Origin: JAJDXO01 sp965213765
GTDB lineage: Bacteria; Pseudomonadota; Alphaproteobacteria; Rhodospirillales; UBA2165
Direction of reading: 5' to 3'
Length of the DNA stretch: 64,000 bases
NCBI GenBank assembly: GCA_965213765.1
Contig: OZ243926.1
Coordinates: forward strand, 2,728,001 to 2,792,000
A model generated the notes under the pieces. The model saw only the letters and a list, made by a program, of their open reading frames with translations, was not told the origin of the DNA and did not search any database. Positions 26,211-35,144 of the stretch are shown piece by piece; the stretch's first letter is position 1; the number at the start of each line of letters is the position of its first letter. Both the position numbers and the translations under genes were made by a program.

Positions 26211-28997
26211 CTATTCCGCCGCCTCCACTGTTTCGTCCCCGGCGTTCGTGCTCGTGCCGGTTTTGGTATCGCCGACCACCTCCATCAGGCGCTCGCGAAT
26301 TTCCCCGGTCTTGTCGTCGTGGGTGACTTTCAGCCCGAACACATCCTTGACATAGAACACGTCCACCGCCCGCTCGCCATAAGTAAGGATGTGGGCGCTG
26401 GAGATCTTGAGGCCGAGTTCCAGCAGCGCCGCCGTCACATCGTGCAGGAAGCCCGGCCTGTCCCGGCCATTCACCTCGATCACCGAATCCGTGCTGGAGG
26501 CCCGGTTGTCGATCAACACCCGGGGGGCCACGTTGAAGTACTGCTGGCGGCGCCCGAGAATACTCTCGGGGCTCTTGGCGAGTTCCTCGGCCGGATTGTA
26601 CTTGCCGGCGAGACCGTCCTCGATCCGCGTATAGAGGCGTTTGAGCTTGGCCGGTTCGGTGAAGGCGCCGGATTGGGCGTCGCGGATGGAGAAGCTGTCG
26701 AGCGCCATCCCATCCGACATGGTGACGATTTTGGCGTCCATGATCGTCGCGCCGGCGAGCGCCATGGCGCCGGCGATCCGGTTGAACAGGCCGGGGTGGT
26801 CGGGGGTGTAGATGGCGATTTCGGTGAAATCGAACTCGTCGTCGATCCGGGTATCGATGTGGAGCGTCAGATCGCGCTGCTTGGCTTCGCGGACGATCTC
26901 CGCGTGCCGGAGGTGGGTGCCGCAGTCATAGGCCAGCCAGTACGCCGGATATCCCTTGGAGATGTGGTCCTCCAGCTCGGCCTGGTCCCAATCGGCGGCC
27001 GCCTCGCGAAGTTGGTTCTTGGCGGCCTCGATCCGCCGCGTCCGGTTCTCGCTCACCATATCGCCGGACATCACCTCGAGGGCCCGGAGATACAGGCCCC
27101 GGAGCAGGCCCGATTTCCAGTTGTTCCAGGTGGTCGGTCCGACCGCCTTGATGTCGGCGACGGTGAGGACGGCGAGGAGCCTGAGGCGCTCCACCGACTG
27201 CACCACGTCGACGAAATCCAGCACCGTGCGGGGATCGTCGATATCCCGCTTGAACGCGATGTGGCTCATCAACAGATGCTGGCGCACCAGCCAGGCGACG
27301 GTCTCGGTCTCCTCCTCGGTCATCCCGAAGCGGGGACACAGTTCGTTCGCCACCTCCTCGCCGAGCACCGAATGATCGCCGCCCCGTCCCTTGGCGATAT
27401 CGTGGAGGAATACCGCGACGTACAGGGCGCGGCGGGACTGGATTTCCTTGATCGCGGCGGTGACGTTGGGCGTCTCCTCGACGAAGTTGCCGGTTTCGAT
27501 CTTGTGCAGAATGCCCAGCGCCCGGATGGTGTGCTCGTCCACCGTATAGGTGTGGTACATGTCGTACTGCATCTGGGCGACGACCCGGCCGAAATCGGGA
27601 ACGAATTCGCCGAACACGCCGCTTTCGTTGAGCTGCCGGAGCCCGTCTTCGGGGTTCTTCCTGGAGCACAGGATTTCCAGGAACAGCCGGTTGGCTTCCG
27701 GATCGTTGCGGAGACCGTCATCCACCAGGTCGAGCCGGCTTGACACCAGGCGCAGGGTGTTGGGATGGATGTCCAGATCGTGCATGTGCGCTTCGTGGAA
27801 CAGCCGCAGCAATTTGACCGGGTCGTTCTCGAAGGCGTCGTCGTCGGTGACGGCGAGGCGGCCGCCATCGACGTTGAAGCCCTCCACGTTCGGCCGCCGC
27901 CGGGGCAGGCCGGGCAGTTTGAAAAACCGGCGTTTCTTGTGCTGGTCCTCGAGCACCGCGCACAGCACCCGGGTCAGGTCGCCGACATCCTTGGAGACCA
28001 GGAAGTAGGCCTTCATGAACTGCTCGACGCCGAGCGCGCCGTCCGTGTCGGCGTAGCCCATGCGTTCGGCGATGGCGCTCTGGACGTCGAAGGTCAGGCG
28101 CTCCTCGGCGCGTCCGGTCTTGTAGTGAATGTGGCAGCGTACCGTCCAAAGGAAATTGTCGGCGCTGAGGAACCGCTCACCGTCCTGGGGCGTGAAGACG
28201 CCGGCCTCGACCAGATCCGGCACTTCGTCGGCCTGATAGAGGTATTTGGCGATCCAGTAGAGGGTCTGAAGATCACGCAGGCCCCCCTTGCCCTCCTTGA
28301 TGTTGGGTTCGACCACATAGCGGGAATCGCCCATGCGCTCGTGGCGCCCGTCCCGTTCCGCCAGCTTGGCCTCGACGAATTCCGGCCCGGTGCCGCTCAC
28401 CAGGTCGTTTTGGAAGCGCGACTCGAACTCGAAGAACAGCTTCTGATTGCCCCACAGCCAGCGGGCATCCAGCAGGCTGGTGCGGATGGTGATGTCGTCC
28501 TTGGCGAGCCGGATGCATTCGTCCACCGAGCGGGTCGCGTGGCCCACCTTGAGCCCCAGATCCCACAACAGGTAGAGCATGTATTCGACCACCTGCTCCA
28601 CGCGAGGGGTCTGCTTGTAGGGCAGCAGAAACAGCAAATCGATGTCGGAGCGGGGCGCCAACTGGCCCCGCCCGTAGCCGCCGATGGCGACGATGGAAAT
28701 CTCTTCGCCGGTGGTCCGGGTGGCGACCGGATAGGCGTGGGTGGTGGCGAAGTCGAAAATCACCCGGACCATCTGGTCGATGACGTAGGCATTGGCGCGG
28801 ACCGCCACCTCGCCCCGTCCGTCGGCTTCGAAGCGCCGCTCCACCTCGCCGTACCCGTCGGCCAGCACCTCTTTCAGAATTTCCAGGACCTTGGCCCGGA
28901 CGGCCGCCGAGTAGCCGTCATCGCCCACGGCCCCGTCCATCCGCGCCAGCAAGGCGCGGCGGTCGATCAAATCCCGGCGGCGGGCAATCTCGTTCAT
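26211..28997 (-). CDS. glnD: [Protein-PII] uridylyltransferase / uridylyl-removing enzyme
   Basis: Senses glutamine and modifies PII proteins. 928 aa. The nucleotidyltransferase site is GGYGRGQLAPRSDIDLLFL (about residues 108-126), the HD hydrolase domain contains VFLHDIAKGRGGDHS, and two ACT domains close the protein (DHPGLFNRIAGAMALAGATI; DRPGFLHDVTAALLELGLKI). The mutS-glnD-murJ order is the alphaproteobacterial norm, but here a toxin-antitoxin remnant separates mutS from glnD. Confidence 0.97.
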   Translation of the reverse strand: MNEIARRRDLIDRRALLARMDGAVGDDGYSAAVRAKVLEILKEVLADGYGEVERRFEADGRGEVAVRANAYVIDQMVRVIFDFATTHAYPVATRTTGEEISIVAIGGYGRGQLAPRSDIDLLFLLPYKQTPRVEQVVEYMLYLLWDLGLKVGHATRSVDECIRLAKDDITIRTSLLDARWLWGNQKLFFEFESRFQNDLVSGTGPEFVEAKLAERDGRHERMGDSRYVVEPNIKEGKGGLRDLQTLYWIAKYLYQADEVPDLVEAGVFTPQDGERFLSADNFLWTVRCHIHYKTGRAEERLTFDVQSAIAERMGYADTDGALGVEQFMKAYFLVSKDVGDLTRVLCAVLEDQHKKRRFFKLPGLPRRRPNVEGFNVDGGRLAVTDDDAFENDPVKLLRLFHEAHMHDLDIHPNTLRLVSSRLDLVDDGLRNDPEANRLFLEILCSRKNPEDGLRQLNESGVFGEFVPDFGRVVAQMQYDMYHTYTVDEHTIRALGILHKIETGNFVEETPNVTAAIKEIQSRRALYVAVFLHDIAKGRGGDHSVLGEEVANELCPRFGMTEEETETVAWLVRQHLLMSHIAFKRDIDDPRTVLDFVDVVQSVERLRLLAVLTVADIKAVGPTTWNNWKSGLLRGLYLRALEVMSGDMVSENRTRRIEAAKNQLREAAADWDQAELEDHISKGYPAYWLAYDCGTHLRHAEIVREAKQRDLTLHIDTRIDDEFDFTEIAIYTPDHPGLFNRIAGAMALAGATIMDAKIVTMSDGMALDSFSIRDAQSGAFTEPAKLKRLYTRIEDGLAGKYNPAEELAKSPESILGRRQQYFNVAPRVLIDNRASSTDSVIEVNGRDRPGFLHDVTAALLELGLKISSAHILTYGERAVDVFYVKDVFGLKVTHDDKTGEIRERLMEVVGDTKTGTSTNAGDETVEAAE

Positions 28998-29419
28998 GGT
29001 TGGACCATCATCCCTGTTCCCGTACTCACTTTATACCGTCACTTTATACCTTTGGGGCCCGCATTTCGCACGCGGAACCGGTACCGGTCCAACATGTCCA
29101 AAATGCCCAACATGTCCATAATGTCCACTATTGTCCGGCGGGACGGCCAAAAGGGGGCCGAAAGGTCTGTTTTTGTCCATCCCGCGCGCGGCGCCCGCCT
29201 TGCAAGCCGTTGAAATCAATCAGTTTCGAAACCGGCAATTTCGGATTATGGACAAGAAAATAGACATTCATGGACATTTCAAAAACCACAGGCCGAAATA
29301 CGGTCGCCGCCGACGGGATCATCCGAGGGCGGCGCTCTTAAATATTGTGTAACCCGAATTCCGCTCCGGGCAAGACCCTGGGAACGGTTCGCGTGAACAA
29401 ACGCAATTGAACGACCGAT
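28998..29419. repeat. Non-coding spacer with a 9-bp tandem array and scattered TGTCCA motifs
   Basis: A 422-bp gap between the HTH gene and glnD, with no convincing gene. It holds a duplicated 13-bp unit (29026-29051, TCACTTTATACC). Five 9-bp units follow (about 29094-29136), with TGTCCA or a one-base variant at 29095, 29104, 29113, 29122 and 29132. Another TGTCCA is at 29174, and inverted copies TGGACA lie at 29249 and 29271. The spacing suggests a protein-binding array upstream of glnD or simple slippage; no known site matches. Confidence 0.7.
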
Positions 29420-29959
29420 CTACAGCACCAGAGCGTCGATTGGCACCTCCAGGGCGTCGGCAATTTCCCGATAGACATCGATTGAACCGTTGCGCCGTTG
29501 GTTCTCGATTTTAGATAGCTGGGACTTGCCGACTCCAACGGAGACGGCCAATTGATCGAGTGTCATACCGCGCCACTTGCGGATAGCGCGGATTGGGTGG
29601 TCGCCGTCGTCAAGGATGGCATCGACCACATGGGCGGGCAGATAGGTGCCGCCACCCGCCGCGGCAAGTGTCACGGCGCGTGCGTCGGCGAGGTCCTCGA
29701 CGACATCGACAATTTTGTCAAATTCGGCGCGGGTTAGGATTACCGTTTTCTCTTTCACGGCTGGCGCGCGCTGTTCGCCGGCGGCCCGTTGACCACCGAC
29801 ACCGGTTACGCGTTCGAACAGAGATGCACCCTTGGTCTTGGCGCCCGGAGGTCCGGGATCGCGGCCCTGGGCGGCAATTGCGAGGGCCGATCCGGCCTTT
29901 GCCTTGGTAACTTTCTTCACCGGCTTGCGGCTCGAAGCCCGTTTCTTGGCGGAATTCAT
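29420..29959 (-). CDS. HTH-domain antitoxin-like protein
   Basis: 179 aa. The C-terminal XRE domain (about 120-179) contains MTLDQLAVSVGVGKSQLSKI. It is preceded by ILTRAEFDKIVDVVEDLADA and YLPAHVVDAILDDGDHPIRA, the arrangement seen in antitoxins partnered with RelE/ParE toxins. The first 65 residues are Lys/Ala-rich and variable; GTG 29758 would give a 112-aa form closer to family length. ATG 29959 overlaps, by ATGA, the stop of a truncated toxin frame upstream, so this is probably an orphaned antitoxin. Confidence 0.75.
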   Translation of the reverse strand: MNSAKKRASSRKPVKKVTKAKAGSALAIAAQGRDPGPPGAKTKGASLFERVTGVGGQRAAGEQRAPAVKEKTVILTRAEFDKIVDVVEDLADARAVTLAAAGGGTYLPAHVVDAILDDGDHPIRAIRKWRGMTLDQLAVSVGVGKSQLSKIENQRRNGSIDVYREIADALEVPIDALVL

Positions 29960-30066
29960 CGGTATACCTCTCCTCTCGGCGGAATCTTGATCTCCTGCAT
30001 CACCTGATTGCCGGCATCGACCCGGTATACGGCGCGCCAGTCACCAACCCGAAGCCTGAATCCGTC
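29956..30066 (-). pseudogene. 3' remnant of a RelE/ParE-like toxin gene
   Basis: Reading on from the mutS stop in the same frame, 36 codons encode FRLRVGDWRAVYRVDAG... and end KIPPRGEVYR-stop. This matches the C-terminal strand-helix block of RelE/ParE toxins (RLRVGDYRVIY...REVYR). The first two thirds of the toxin are missing: the frame is closed by the mutS TAG. The stop overlaps the antitoxin ATG, as in intact toxin-antitoxin operons. Confidence 0.7.
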
Positions 30067-32799
30067 CTACCCGTTCAACAGTTCCTTGAGCCGATAGACC
30101 AGTTCCAGGGCGTCCTTGGGCGCAAGCTCGTCGGGGGCGGCGGCGGCCAGGGCCTGCTCCAATTCGGAGGGTTCGTCGGGTTCGTGCCCGGCCGCGGCGG
30201 CCGAGAACAGGGGCAGGTCGTCGGCGAGCCTGGTCACCGCGCCGGTCTGCTTTTCCTCCTCCAGCGCCTTCAGCACCTCCTCGGCGCGGCCCACCACCGC
30301 GCCGGGCAGCCCGGCCAAGCGGCCCACATGGATGCCGTAGGACCGGTCCGCGGCGCCCGCCGTCACCTCATGGAGGAACACCACGTCGCCCTTCCATTCC
30401 TTGACCCGCATGGTGTGGCAGGTGAGCGCGTCCAAGCGGGCGGCGAGATTGGTGAGTTCATGGTAGTGTGTGGCGAACAGGGTCCGGCAGTTATTGACCT
30501 CGTGGAGGTGTTCGACCACCGCCCAGGCGATGGAGAGCCCGTCGAAGGTGGCGGTGCCGCGCCCGATCTCGTCGAGGATCACCAGGGAACGATCGGTGGA
30601 TTGGGCGAGAATGGCCGCGGTCTCCACCATCTCGACCATGAAGGTGGAGCGTCCGCGCGCCAGATCGTCGCCGGCGCCGACGCGCGAAAACAGCCTGTCG
30701 ACCACGCCGATGCGGGCGGCCTCGGCGGGGACGAAGGAGCCCATCTGGGCCATCACGGCGATCAGCGCGTTCTGGCGGAGGAACGTGCTCTTGCCGGCCA
30801 TGTTGGGCCCGGTGAGGAGCCATATTCTATTTGGGGCCCGATCGGCCCCGGAGAGCGCGCAATCGTTGGCGACGAACGCCGATCCGCCCGAGCGGACGAG
30901 CGCCTGCTCGACCACCGGATGGCGGCCGCCGGTGATCTCGAAATCCCGCGACCCGTCCACCTGCGGACGCCGGTAGCGCCGGTCGGCGGCGAGGTCGGCG
31001 AGCGACGACGCCACATCGATAATCGCCAGGGCCCGGGCGGCGAGGGCGATGTCTTCCGAGCCGGCCATCACCCGCCCGGCCAGGGCGGCGAACAGTTCCA
31101 GCTCCAGGGCGAGGGCCTTGCCGGCCGCGCTGGCGATCCGGCCCTCGAGATCGGACAGCTCCACCGTCGAATAGCGCACCGCGTTGGCCATGGTCTGGCG
31201 GTGAATGAACGGCGAGTCCTCCGCCGCCGGCATGGCGTCGGCATTCTTCGCCGTCACCTCGACGAAATAGCCCAGGACGTTGTTGTGCTTCACCTTGAGA
31301 TTGGCGATGCCGGTCTCCCGGACGTACTTGTCCTGCAGCCCGGCGATCATCTTCCGGCTTTCGTCGCGGAGGCCCTTCAACTCGTCGAAGCCGGGCGAAA
31401 ATCCGGGCGCGATAAATCCGCCGTCCTTGGCCGACAGCGGCGCATCGTCGGCCAGCGCCCGGCGGAGATGGTCCACCAGTTCCCCGTGGGCGCCGAGATC
31501 GCTCACCGGGCCCGAGAGGGACGCCGGCATGGCGCCGGCCTCCAATATTTCGCGCAAGGCCCCCGCCAGATCCAAGCCGTCGCGGATGGCCGCCAGGTCC
31601 CGCGGACCCCCGCGCCCGACGGAGATGCGCGACAGGGCGCGCTCCAGATCGGGGCATTGGGACAGCCGTTCGCGAATGGCGGCCCGGAGGCCGTGGTCGT
31701 CGTGGAAATGCTGGACCCGGTCCAAACGCCCGCTGATCCGGTCCAGGCCGGTCAGCGGCGCGGCAAGCTGGGCGGCGAGCAGCCGTCCCCCCGCCCCGGT
31801 TCGCGTGCGGTCCAGGACGCTCAGGAGCGAGCCCGCCCGCTCGCCCGCCATGGTCTGGGCAAGCTCCAGATTGCGCCGGGTCGCCGCGTCGATCTCCAGC
31901 ACCGCCCCTTCGGACAGGCGTTGGGGCCGGGCGATCCGCGGCAGCCGGCCCTGCTGGGTAAGCTTCACGTAATCGATCAGCGCCCCGCCGGCGGCGAGCT
32001 CGGCCCGGCTGAACGCCCCGAAGGCGTCGAGGGCCCGGACGTCGAACAACGCCTTCAGGCGCCGCTCGCCGCCGGCGCTGTCGAAGCGGCTGGCGGGCAG
32101 GGGGGTCATGACGTCGCGCCAGGGATCCAGATCGTCGGCCACGTCTTCCCGGCCGAAAATCCTGTCCGGGATGACCACTTCGCCGGGGCCGAGCCGCGCC
32201 AGCGCCGAGCCCAGCGCAAAGCCTGTCCTCGGGCCATGCGAGGCGTGGTCCCGTGGGGCGCCCACGGTCTGGAGGCGGAAGTCGCCGGTGGACATGTCGA
32301 GCCAGGCGAGCCCGAAAGATCCCTGCACCTCGGCGAGCGCGGCGATGAAATTGTTGCGCTTGGCGTCCAGCAGCGTGTCTTCGGTGAGGGTGCCGGCGGT
32401 AATGGTGCGTATTACGGCCCGCTCGACCACCGCCTTGGCGCCCCGCTTCCTGGCCTCCGCCGGATCCTCCACCTGCTCGCAGATGGCGACCTTGAAGCCC
32501 TTGCGGATCAGGCGCTGGAGATAGGTCTCATGGCTATGGACCGGCACCCCGCACATGGGGATGTCGTCGCCCAGATGCCTGCCCCGCTTGGTCAGCGCGA
32601 TATCGAGGGCGGCGGCCGCCTCGACCGCATCGTCGAAGAACAGCTCGTAGAAATCCCCCATCCGGTAGAACAGCAGGCAGCCGGGATTGTCCCGCTTGAT
32701 GGCCAGATACTGCGCCATCATCGGCGTCACCGCGCCGCCCCGGGACGGCGCCGCCGCCTCGGGCTTTTCGTCTGTCGGTTTGGCTGCGGGGTCGGTCAC
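30067..32799 (-). CDS. mutS: DNA mismatch repair protein MutS
   Basis: Recognises mismatches and starts repair. 910 aa from GTG 32799; ATGs within the first 30 codons (TPMMAQYLAIKRDNPG) are alternative starts. The mismatch-binding Phe-x-Glu motif is in RMGDFYELFFDDA, the ATPase Walker A is GPNMAGKSTFLRQ, and the C-terminus ends in VYRLKELLNG. The gene is complete even though its stop codon borders the toxin remnant. Confidence 0.97.
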   Translation of the reverse strand: MTDPAAKPTDEKPEAAAPSRGGAVTPMMAQYLAIKRDNPGCLLFYRMGDFYELFFDDAVEAAAALDIALTKRGRHLGDDIPMCGVPVHSHETYLQRLIRKGFKVAICEQVEDPAEARKRGAKAVVERAVIRTITAGTLTEDTLLDAKRNNFIAALAEVQGSFGLAWLDMSTGDFRLQTVGAPRDHASHGPRTGFALGSALARLGPGEVVIPDRIFGREDVADDLDPWRDVMTPLPASRFDSAGGERRLKALFDVRALDAFGAFSRAELAAGGALIDYVKLTQQGRLPRIARPQRLSEGAVLEIDAATRRNLELAQTMAGERAGSLLSVLDRTRTGAGGRLLAAQLAAPLTGLDRISGRLDRVQHFHDDHGLRAAIRERLSQCPDLERALSRISVGRGGPRDLAAIRDGLDLAGALREILEAGAMPASLSGPVSDLGAHGELVDHLRRALADDAPLSAKDGGFIAPGFSPGFDELKGLRDESRKMIAGLQDKYVRETGIANLKVKHNNVLGYFVEVTAKNADAMPAAEDSPFIHRQTMANAVRYSTVELSDLEGRIASAAGKALALELELFAALAGRVMAGSEDIALAARALAIIDVASSLADLAADRRYRRPQVDGSRDFEITGGRHPVVEQALVRSGGSAFVANDCALSGADRAPNRIWLLTGPNMAGKSTFLRQNALIAVMAQMGSFVPAEAARIGVVDRLFSRVGAGDDLARGRSTFMVEMVETAAILAQSTDRSLVILDEIGRGTATFDGLSIAWAVVEHLHEVNNCRTLFATHYHELTNLAARLDALTCHTMRVKEWKGDVVFLHEVTAGAADRSYGIHVGRLAGLPGAVVGRAEEVLKALEEEKQTGAVTRLADDLPLFSAAAAGHEPDEPSELEQALAAAAPDELAPKDALELVYRLKELLNG

Positions 32800-32999
32800 G
32801 CGGGCGGGCCTGTAAACAAATGAATTCCCGGCAGTCTATCACGGCATGAATCGATGGTTAACGGCCGATAGTCAGCGCCAAGGGGCAACCGCGCCGGCCT
32901 TAATATCACTGTCACCCGCCCGTCAAATTTCGTTAATCCGCCGGGCCTATGGTTCGCACGCCAAAAAATGACGGAGCCTCAAATTCCGCAGTGCGGTCA

Positions 33000-33076
33000 A
33001 AGGCTTCCTGATCGGACCCCAGCCCCCGGGAACCCGATCACCATGAGGGCGGCGCAACTGCCGCCCTCCTTTTTTT
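33000..33076 (+). ncRNA. Candidate small RNA with intrinsic terminator (possibly suhB/MmgR-like)
   Basis: A hairpin with stem TGATCGG (33009-33015) / CCGATCA (33034-33040) is followed by ACCAT. A perfect 9-bp terminator stem comes next: GAGGGCGGC (33045-33053) / GCCGCCCTC (33060-33068) with loop GCAACT, then seven Ts (33070-33076). No open reading frame leads into this plus-strand terminator (mutS is on the minus strand), so an independent small transcript is likely. Size and layout recall the alphaproteobacterial suhB/MmgR RNA, from memory and unverified. The 5' end is a guess; TATGGT at 32948 could be a -10 box for a longer form. Confidence 0.55.
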
Positions 33077-33116
33077 GGGGACCATAAACACTGTTACCCA
33101 TGTAACCGGTTGCTCA

Positions 33117-33278
33117 GAGGGTGATATGGAAATTCCCCCTCACCCAGCTACGGCTATGGCTCGCAGGCTCGCCAAGCCTTCGCATCCCTCTCCCCCTTGA
33201 CGGGGGCGAGGGACCTTGTGCCGCGCCGTCCTCATCGCCGCAACGCTCCTATGGCGGCTCAATCGAGTCCGGACCTTA
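33117..33278 (-). repeat. Dispersed MITE-like repeat, copy C (inverted, one end lost)
   Basis: 162 bp in reverse orientation relative to copy A. The end with TAAGGTCCGGACTCGATT is intact at 33278, and the shared core (CCATAGGAGCGTTGCGGCGA on the minus strand) is present. The other end stops at GTGATATGGAAATTCCCCC and lacks the inverted terminus. It lies between the small-RNA terminator and the macrodomain gene. Together with 32800-32999, where I see no gene, it explains the 533-bp gap after mutS. Confidence 0.75.
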
Positions 33279-33332
33279 GGGGGCATGATTGCGGGGGCCC
33301 GAGGTCCCGCTTCGAGTGCCGGCCCGGCCGAT

Positions 33333-33848
33333 CTAGTTGCCGCCGAGTTTCCGGCGATAGATATCGGCGGTCGCGGCATCGAAGCAGCAGAAGATCACCT
33401 CGGAGAGGCTCGGGTGCTCGTCGAGGGCCGATTTCACCGCCGAAACCGCCGTTTCGGCCGCGGCGCCGGGCGGATAGCCGAAAATGCCCGTGGATATGGC
33501 CGGAAAAGCGATGGATTCGAGGCCGTTTTCCGCCGCCAGCCGGATGGAATTACGATACGCGCTGTCCAGTAATTCCGGCTCGCCGTGGCCGCCGCCGCGC
33601 CACACCGGGCCCACCGCGTGGATGACGTGCCCGGCCGGCAGATCATGGCCGCCGGTGATCCGCGCTTCGCCGGCCGGACAGCGGCCGAGGTTCGCACATT
33701 CTTGCGCCAAGCCCGGGCCGGCGGCCGCGTGAATGGCGCCGCACACCCCGCCGCCCGGCCGCAATCCTTCGTTGGCGGCGTTGACGACGGCGTCGGCCAT
33801 CAGCGCCGTGATATCGCCCTCGACGACGCGCATTTTGGGATACGTCAC
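33333..33848 (-). CDS. Macrodomain protein, probable O-acetyl-ADP-ribose deacetylase
   Basis: Single macrodomain of 171 aa that binds ADP-ribose. Motifs: EGDITALMADAVVNAANEGL, GGGVCGAIHAAAG and the phosphate loop FPAISTGIFGYP, all typical of MacroD/YmdB enzymes. The start is GTG 33848 with GGGGGAT upstream; ATG 33833 is an alternative. It is 6 bp downstream of ald on the same strand and may be co-transcribed. Confidence 0.92.
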   Translation of the reverse strand: MTYPKMRVVEGDITALMADAVVNAANEGLRPGGGVCGAIHAAAGPGLAQECANLGRCPAGEARITGGHDLPAGHVIHAVGPVWRGGGHGEPELLDSAYRNSIRLAAENGLESIAFPAISTGIFGYPPGAAAETAVSAVKSALDEHPSLSEVIFCCFDAATADIYRRKLGGN

Positions 33849-33854
33849 GGCGGC

Positions 33855-34973
33855 TTATCCCCCAAGCGCCTCCGCCGGCGGCTGGTGGTCGTAGTTGAGG
33901 TCCCTGGCCACCGCCTCATAGGTTACCCGGCCGTTGTGCACATTGAGGCCGTTCAGGAGGTGCGGGTCGTCCCGCATGGCCTGGACGTGCCCCTTGTTGG
34001 CCAGCGCCACGACGAAGGGCAGGGTGGCGTTGTTGAGCGCCCGGGCCGACGTGCGGGCCACGGCGCCCGGCATGTTGGTGACGCAGTAATGCACCACGCC
34101 TTCCTCCACATAGGTGGGTTCCGCGTGGGTGGTCGGCCGGGAGGTCTCGATGCAGCCCCCCTGGTCGATGGCGACGTCGACGATGACCGAACCCCTGGCC
34201 ATGCCGGCGACCATGTCGCGGGAGACGATCTTGGGCGCCGCCGCGCCCGGCACCAGGACCGCGCCGATCACCAGATCGGCGCCGGTGACATAGGTGTCGA
34301 GGCTGTCGACGGTGGAAAAGATCGTGTTGAGCTGGCGGCCGAACTGAATGTCGAGCTCGTACAGGCGGTGCAGATTGTTGTCCATGACCGTCACCGATGC
34401 TTCGAGCCCCATGGCCATCCGCGCCGCCGCGGTGCCGACCACGCCGCCGCCGATGATCACCACCCGGGCCACCGGCACGCCCGGCACGCCGCCCAGCAGG
34501 ATGCCGGCCCCGCCCGGTTCCTTTTCCAGGCAATGGGCGCCGGCCTGTACCGCCATGCGCCCGGCCACCTCGCTCATCGGCGCCAACAGCGGCAGCCCGC
34601 CCCGGCCGTCGGTCACGGTCTCATAGGCGATGGCCGTGCAGCCGGACCGGACGAGCCCCTCAGTCTGCGCGCGGTCCGCGGCCAGATGGAGATAGGTGAA
34701 CAGCACCTGGCCGCCGCGGAGCCGGGATATCTCCGCCGGCTGCGGCTCCTTGACCTTGACCACCATATCGGCGGCGGCGAAGACGTCCTCCGCCGAGCCG
34801 GCGATCCTGGCGCCGGCCTCCTCGTAGACGCGGTCGGGAAAGCCGGTTCCGCCGCCGGCCGCGGTTTCGATGACGACCTCATGGCCGTGATGGACCAGTT
34901 CGCGGACGCTGCCCGGGACCAGCCCGACCCGGTATTCGTGGGTTTTGATCTCCTTGGGAACACCGATAAGCAT
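33855..34973 (-). CDS. ald: Alanine dehydrogenase
   Basis: NAD-dependent oxidative deamination of L-alanine to pyruvate and ammonia. 372 aa beginning MLIGVPKEIKTHEYRVGLVP, with Rossmann motif IIGGGVVGTAAARMA and the family block SEVAGRMAVQAGAHCLEK. AGGAGGA lies 7 bases before the ATG. The full-length match leaves little doubt. Confidence 0.96.
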   Translation of the reverse strand: MLIGVPKEIKTHEYRVGLVPGSVRELVHHGHEVVIETAAGGGTGFPDRVYEEAGARIAGSAEDVFAAADMVVKVKEPQPAEISRLRGGQVLFTYLHLAADRAQTEGLVRSGCTAIAYETVTDGRGGLPLLAPMSEVAGRMAVQAGAHCLEKEPGGAGILLGGVPGVPVARVVIIGGGVVGTAAARMAMGLEASVTVMDNNLHRLYELDIQFGRQLNTIFSTVDSLDTYVTGADLVIGAVLVPGAAAPKIVSRDMVAGMARGSVIVDVAIDQGGCIETSRPTTHAEPTYVEEGVVHYCVTNMPGAVARTSARALNNATLPFVVALANKGHVQAMRDDPHLLNGLNVHNGRVTYEAVARDLNYDHQPPAEALGG

Positions 34974-35144
34974 GGAATCCGTCCTCCTGGTTTCCCGTCT
35001 TATCTATGTTCGCCGAGGCGCGCGCGCCATTCAACTCTCCGTTCGCCGCCGGGCATAGCGCGGGAACATTCCCGCCGGACGAAGGCGCCGACCGCTTCGG
35101 GAACGCAGGACACGCTTCCGTCAATCGTCAATACGCGAAAGACC

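Noticed and set aside
30184..32823. Very long plus-strand open frame (879 codons) opposite mutS
   Set aside because: It is the antisense shadow of mutS in high-GC DNA; its composition (His/Gly/Arg-rich) shows no domain, while the minus strand encodes an unmistakable MutS.
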